A stretch of 64,000 nt of DNA, taken from Odontesthes bonariensis (Eukaryota > Chordata > Actinopteri > Atheriniformes > Atherinopsidae). Below, in pieces: positions 59,448 to 64,000 of this stretch; the first letter of the stretch is position 1, and every line of letters begins with the position of its first letter. Where the stretch lies: assembly GCF_027942865.1 (NCBI RefSeq), contig NC_134528.1, positions 24,390,586-24,454,585 on the forward strand. The letters run 5' to 3'. Both the position numbers and the translations under genes were made by a program. The notes under the pieces are model-generated. The model was not told where the DNA came from. It saw only the letters and a list, made by a program, of their open reading frames with translations, and did no database searches.

Positions 59448-61013
59448 CAGAGGCGGATTGGCCGTCTGGACTTCTGGGACTTATGCCGCCGGGCCGGCCG
59501 GCCTAAACATAATGTCAACGGCCCTTGTAAGCCGACTGGCAGCCCGTAGTACTTAGTACTAATTCTAGCATGTCAAATGGCTCCCTCTGACTTCTACGAT
59601 CACGTATGCAACCAGTCAGTATATATACCCTGTACCAGACGCCATTACTGCAGTGACGGTGGCTTAAAGTAAAATTGTCACACCCTCTCTCTGATGATGA
59701 TTTTTATGTGTCAGTATTATTCCCTTTTTTCATATTCAAGCGTTATTGAACATTTGTGGTCACAAATAAAATAAACTTTTGTCTGAGATTCAGCCCTAGT
59801 CTACTCAAGTGATGGCAAGCATGGTCTGTTTCTGGCAAGTCCTACTCCTGCAGTTCTGGAGTCAAGTGCAACATGGAAGGCAAACGAAAAGAAAAAGGAG
59901 GTGCTGAAAAAGCCAGGATTAAAAAGAAAAAAAAGTTGGAGGAGGAGGCATATAAGTGCTCAAAAATTACGGATTTATTCCACAATCCACGCCGGCAAAG
60001 TACAGGTAAATGACATTGTTGCATTGACATTGGCGTGTGGTAGTCAGGTTAGCACACAAGCTAGTTTAATTGTGTGTATTTAACATGATGTGTTAGGACC
60101 TAAATACTCAATGACACTTGGATTAGCGCATTTGTTTGTTGGTATGAATTAGCTATGTTCAATTTCCTCTATAATGTTAGCATTGCCACTACTACCAGAA
60201 AGTCAAATAAGCAAAGTTATGAAAACAGCGTCGTGTCACCAGAGGAGGAAAATTGGCTAGCAGATGAAGGCAAGCAAGCAAGGTTCATGCAGGCTAATGG
60301 TTTAAAATATTTTTTTTCAAAAATGCACGTTCACTTGTTATATCCGAATTGAGCTATTTGAATATTGAATGGTTTCAGGAGAGTTGTTTTGATGTAAATG
60401 GGCTACATATGGAACGAAAATGTATTGCTGCAACTCAATGTTTCAATCTCCAGTTCTCCATTTGAAAGACATGTTCTGTTAGTCATGCTTTTACGTAAGC
60501 ACGAGCACAGCTGCTAGAAAGTCAATTGATGGAAATAGCGTCCAAAGCCGGGCTTTGGACGCTATTTCAGATTAATTAATCATTCCAATAAATGGGAACT
60601 ACTGTGGTATCCTGAGATAATATTTCTTACATGCAGTACTATACCCATCCCCACACCAGTGTACCCATGTCACATGAGATATATGTGCAGACAATAGAGT
60701 AATTAGTTAGACTAGACTGAAGAAAATAAACACGGAATAAAACAATACATCGCAGGCAGAGTAAGTACGTGGCTGGCAGCAGCAGCATTCACTTCTTCTT
60801 CTCCTCCCAGGTTCCCGTACCGTCCATATGCCCCCAGTATGCCACCTAGTGGCGCTGCACAGAAAACAACAAAAGGCTTTTATACGCTTTTAAATCTGTA
60901 CAAGCATTAGGAGGTGTAGGTCACCAAAACAATTACAATAGATTTTTTTTTTGGTATGAGGCCGGCAAGGGAAAAATTGTCCCGGTGGAAAAATACTTCC
61001 CAATCCGCCCCTG
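59448..61013 (+). mobile_element. Non-autonomous hAT element with CAGAGGCGGATTGG ends
   Basis: 1566 bp, terminal inverted repeats CAGAGGCGGATTGG and CCAATCCGCCCCTG (one mismatch), flanked by perfect 8-bp duplications GTATCAGG (59440-59447 and 61014-61021). 59872-60005 encodes MEGKRKEKGGAEKARIKKKK...KCSKITDLF, followed by a GTAAAT donor. This looks like the first exon of a ZMYM/TTF-type hAT transposase. 60200-60350 contains another short remnant. The catalytic region is missing. A perfect palindrome lies at 60532-60568. Confidence 0.88.
60532..60568. repeat. Perfect 37-bp palindrome (18-bp arms, 1-base centre)
   Basis: GAAATAGCGTCCAAAGCC, then G, then its exact reverse complement GGCTTTGGACGCTATTTC. 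The symmetry stops abruptly on both sides. It lies inside the hAT at 59448-61013. Confidence 0.95.
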
Positions 61014-61021
61014 GTATCAGG

Positions 61022-61439
61022 TTGTTGCGGACCTCCCCAACGGATGTCATTTATCCGTTGAGGAAATAGTTTTTTACCCTGAAAGTCCATGGCTTCCTTT
61101 CCAGGTAGCCACTCCCCCTGATTCACACAGTAAAACCCTCAAACTGCTTGCTTGCTTACACTCTCTTTCCTTACCAGACCTCTGAGGACAGAGGTCTCCT
61201 AGCTCCTAGCTCCTTCTCCTGCATCTCTCCTCTTCTCTCCATGGGGGGACAACAAAGGTCTGCAAACCTCAGCTCAATTTGCTCTCACACCCTACAGGAA
61301 CAAGGCCTGCCAGTTGCCCAGTCTTTCTCTTGCAGCACACAAAGCCTGCAAGGACCCCCTTTTTAAGCTGACCAATCTAAGGCGAGTGTAAATCTGAGAG
61401 TCCACCGAGAGATGATCCAGAGTTATCTTGAGCGCTAAC
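61022..61439. other. Gap between two hAT elements
   Basis: 418 bp of pyrimidine-rich sequence with a TCCTAGCTCCTAGCTCC direct repeat near 61197. No exon recognised. Confidence 0.4.
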
Positions 61440-61447
61440 TCCAACAG

Positions 61448-62619
61448 TAGGGACGTCACGAGAACCGGTACTTCTGTACCGAGTCGATGCCACCATTCTA
61501 AAAACATGACGGTACTCGTTTTTCTACAGTACTGTAGGTACTATACCGGGGATGAAATTCCGAATGTAACGTGGGGACCATATACACATACAAGTGTTCT
61601 TGTGTGCCATTAAATGCCAAAGGAACACGGAAGATGGCAACTGCAGCTACAGCGACAGCCTCGACTTGTCTAAAAGAAAAATAGTAAGATTCGTGTCTGG
61701 AAGTACTTTGCGTTTGAGGCGGATGATCAGGGATTAATAATACATTCGCAAAAACCTAAATGCAAACGGTGCCAAAGAGCTTTTCAGACGAAAGGAGGAA
61801 ACACTTCCAATTTAGCGAAGCACCTCAAAGACAGACATCCAGATTTATTCACAGAATTCAAGGTGAGTGAGTTATGTTAACGTTCACTTTGCGGGCAAAT
61901 TCACACCCATTGTTCTCCGTTGAACGAACTCCACATAACATAGATATGAAAAGCATATCACAAGAAACAGTGGAAACAGAGCTTTGCAAAGAGTATCTGT
62001 ACATACAGAAATAATCACGTTATGAAGACAACAAACAAACAGAACAAAGTTATGTCTTTGCAAGGTACGGCTGAATAAGTTGCGAAGTCCCCGTCACTAC
62101 ACAATGCACCGTATATCAAAATAAACAGCAAAACGTACCCTTTCCAAAAGTATTCCTTGTTTATCTGTGACAACGCGAGTTATCCAGTTTTGAAATAGAT
62201 CAAATAATGTATCTGCTTACATTGCAAAGACTAAATTTCAAAAGATGTGCGCAGATCACCTGTGCGCCCGTAAGGTAAAGCAACAGTGCACATGCGCGAT
62301 AGGCACCAAGCAGATATTTTTTCAAATGACTAAGTCATAGAATATCCCACTATCATGGTTCTGATATTGCCTGATCCCAATTCAAATGGATCAAATGTTA
62401 AAAGTGGTTTACTTTTATTTGTTACTTGAAGGCTACATGCCAGTGCCACTGTTGTTCTTTTTAATGTCCAAATGTTTTTAATAAATAATTATGTTGAAGT
62501 ACACATAATTTATTGTTTTGTTTTTGTTTTTACCATGGTATCGAATTGGGTATCGAAAATCGTGGAATTTCACTGATATTGGTATCGACTACTAAATGTC
62601 TGGTATCGTGACATCCCTA
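61448..62619 (+). mobile_element. Non-autonomous hAT element carrying a BED zinc finger
   Basis: 1172 bp. Ends TAGGGACGTCACGA and TCGTGACATCCCTA (one mismatch), flanked by perfect 8-bp duplications TCCAACAG (61440-61447 and 62620-62627). 61634-61862 on the plus strand encodes MATAATATASTCLKEK, a stop, and then a BED finger: VWKYFAFEADDQGL..., C-x2-C, GGNTSNLAKHLKDRH, DLFTEFK, followed by a GTGAGT splice donor. The catalytic domain is missing. Confidence 0.9.
61680..61862 (+). pseudogene. BED zinc-finger exon of the hAT at 61448
   Basis: A ZBED-type finger with C-K-R-C and H-L-K-D-R-H spacing, ending at AAG|GTGAGT. The finger itself is intact but the frame is interrupted by a stop just upstream (61671-61673). 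Confidence 0.75.
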
Positions 62620-62627
62620 TCCAACAG

Positions 62628-64000
62628 TACCAGAAGAAGGGACCAGAATCCTTCTTCTTGATATAGAACACTGGTCATTAGCATTAGTGCCACACAGCTA
62701 AGCATAAGACATACATCGTATTGACTTGTCTTTTCCTAGGTTCTGTGGTGATTAATGTGTAGAAAGTAAGGCTAATTTGAGTCGAGTTGATGTTAGTTGG
62801 GATCTCACATGCAAACTAACCATCCTCCTTTGTTTAACCTGGCACCTTAAGATAAGTCACACACTAACCTTAAGTTTTTGTTAACCAGAACTGGACACCC
62901 AGACAGTGACTTGGCATCCTGCCCTGCATGGTCTATTCTATCATGTATCATCTTAATGTTTGCTTTCACATGCTGGCAAACGTGTACACAGATACAGAGA
63001 TCAGAGATCTCCAGGTAACACATGGGCTTCACATCCCCATTGACGTAGCTTCTCTGGCTAACACATGACTTTCTGAGCACATGGTCACAGCCACCATCTT
63101 GTGCCCTCATCACATGATCACGGTTGCCAGTCAATCTCACACACACACACAGACTAATAGTCTTTTTTTCCATTGCTTGATTATTTTGTACATAGTATTA
63201 GCTTAGTGGGCAATAGTGTTTATTAGTGAAAGTACCATTGGTTTAATCATCGTGCTAACTTTAATAAATGCTATTGTACTATTCTAAAGGAGATTGTTTG
63301 TGGTCATTGTGTATGTTTTCTCAGTGAGAACTGCTGGTTGCGAATGTCAGTGCTCGGATTCATAGCCTTCATATATGCTCTGTATGTGTCATATGTCCCA
63401 GATTGACATGTATAGACCAACATATTTTGAGACTGATACTGGGTTTTAATTGTTAGCTTCTGATGCAGTCAGTGGTGCCCCAAAGGTAATAATTTTCATT
63501 AGTAATTTTACTGAATATTAATGGACACTTATTATTTTTTGCAGATAACTAATCAGATAACTAATCAGCTCCTGGCTGATCTCCAACAAGGTATAGTGGA
63601 TAAACGTAATTTCTTTTAGAGAAATGTTCCAACAACAGTTCACAAAAATCTAACATTTTTATTAGACTGTTTTTACCAACCTGAGCCACTTAAAAGCATG
63701 ACTCACGCTAAGTTGTACCTAAAAGAGTGATTTATACATCCTGTTTCTGAGTTAACATGTCAGCAAGCTAGCTGGAGAGAGCAATTGCTCACTTAAAAAA
63801 CAAAAAAAACTGTTTAAGGGAGGTATTTTGTGGTTGGATCACAATGATGCAAAGAGTGGAGTTTTTAATCTTCCTACAGTACAGTATTTACAAGTATCAT
63901 TTTCTTTGTGAGCTAAATCTGTGATGCTATGTTCAATGTGCTGTAATGTGAACTTCTAACTGAATTTATGAATAAACTATTTTTCAATATTTTTGTTGAA
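62628..64000. other. Presumed slc39a11 intron to window end
   Basis: No feature recognised besides a short CA run at about 63139-63151. The open frame at 62847-63173 (minus) has no recognisable domain. Confidence 0.4.

Noticed and set aside
62847..63173. 108-codon open frame on the minus strand
   Set aside because: No known domain, low-complexity CA-derived N-terminus and no splice or conservation evidence. Not a ZIP11 exon.

Overview
This window is vertebrate nuclear DNA, almost certainly from a teleost fish. It has multi-exon genes with GT-AG introns in consistent phase. It is also loaded with transposons of types typical of fish: Rex1, L2/Maui-like LINEs, RTE-type LINE tails, hAT, Tc1/mariner, PIF/Harbinger, pogo/Tigger, a Ty3/gypsy LTR element and a tRNA-derived SINE. 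Nothing looks bacterial or viral, and there is no operon structure.

Three host genes can be reconstructed. (1) 1-20886, minus strand: the 5' part of a polycystin-1 family gene. Eleven exons in continuous reading frame encode a signal peptide, a C-type lectin domain, a Cys-rich segment and a series of PKD repeats. The gene runs off the left edge. The leucine-rich and WSC modules of mammalian polycystin-1 are not seen. (2) 22974-25338, plus strand: a complete two-exon asb12 (ankyrin repeats plus SOCS box), divergent from the polycystin gene. About 1.2 kb of possible shared promoter lies between them. (3) 26460-45419, minus strand: the last five coding exons of slc39a11 (zinc transporter ZIP11). 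The remaining 5' exons were not found and probably lie beyond the right edge, so 45.4-64 kb is most likely one large slc39a11 intron.

Most of the rest is layered transposon debris. The polycystin intron at 3646-7404 holds an L2-like LINE split by a 1.6-kb hAT element with perfect 8-bp target duplications. The next large intron (8748-17949) holds an L2-like fragment split by a pogo/Tigger element, then a Harbinger-like element split by a very young Ty3/gypsy retrotransposon (two 186-bp LTRs that read as identical, GTGAC target duplications, long gag-pol frame), then RTE and L2 tails. The 16-kb slc39a11 intron carries a nearly full-length but frame-broken Rex1, a PIF/Harbinger transposase fragment and a Tc1/mariner relic. 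From 48.8 to 62.6 kb there are five further hAT-type elements. Three of them keep only a BED zinc-finger exon, and one is itself interrupted by a smaller terminal-inverted-repeat element.

I found no clearly new biological system. The observations most worth following are the short N-terminal architecture of the polycystin-1 gene, the frame break over a canonical -1 slippery heptamer in the young LTR element, the group of BED-only hAT derivatives, and a perfect 37-bp palindrome inside one hAT. Exon boundaries and repeat ends were placed by eye from splice signals, phase and terminal repeats. Family names rest on recognised motifs, not on a database search.
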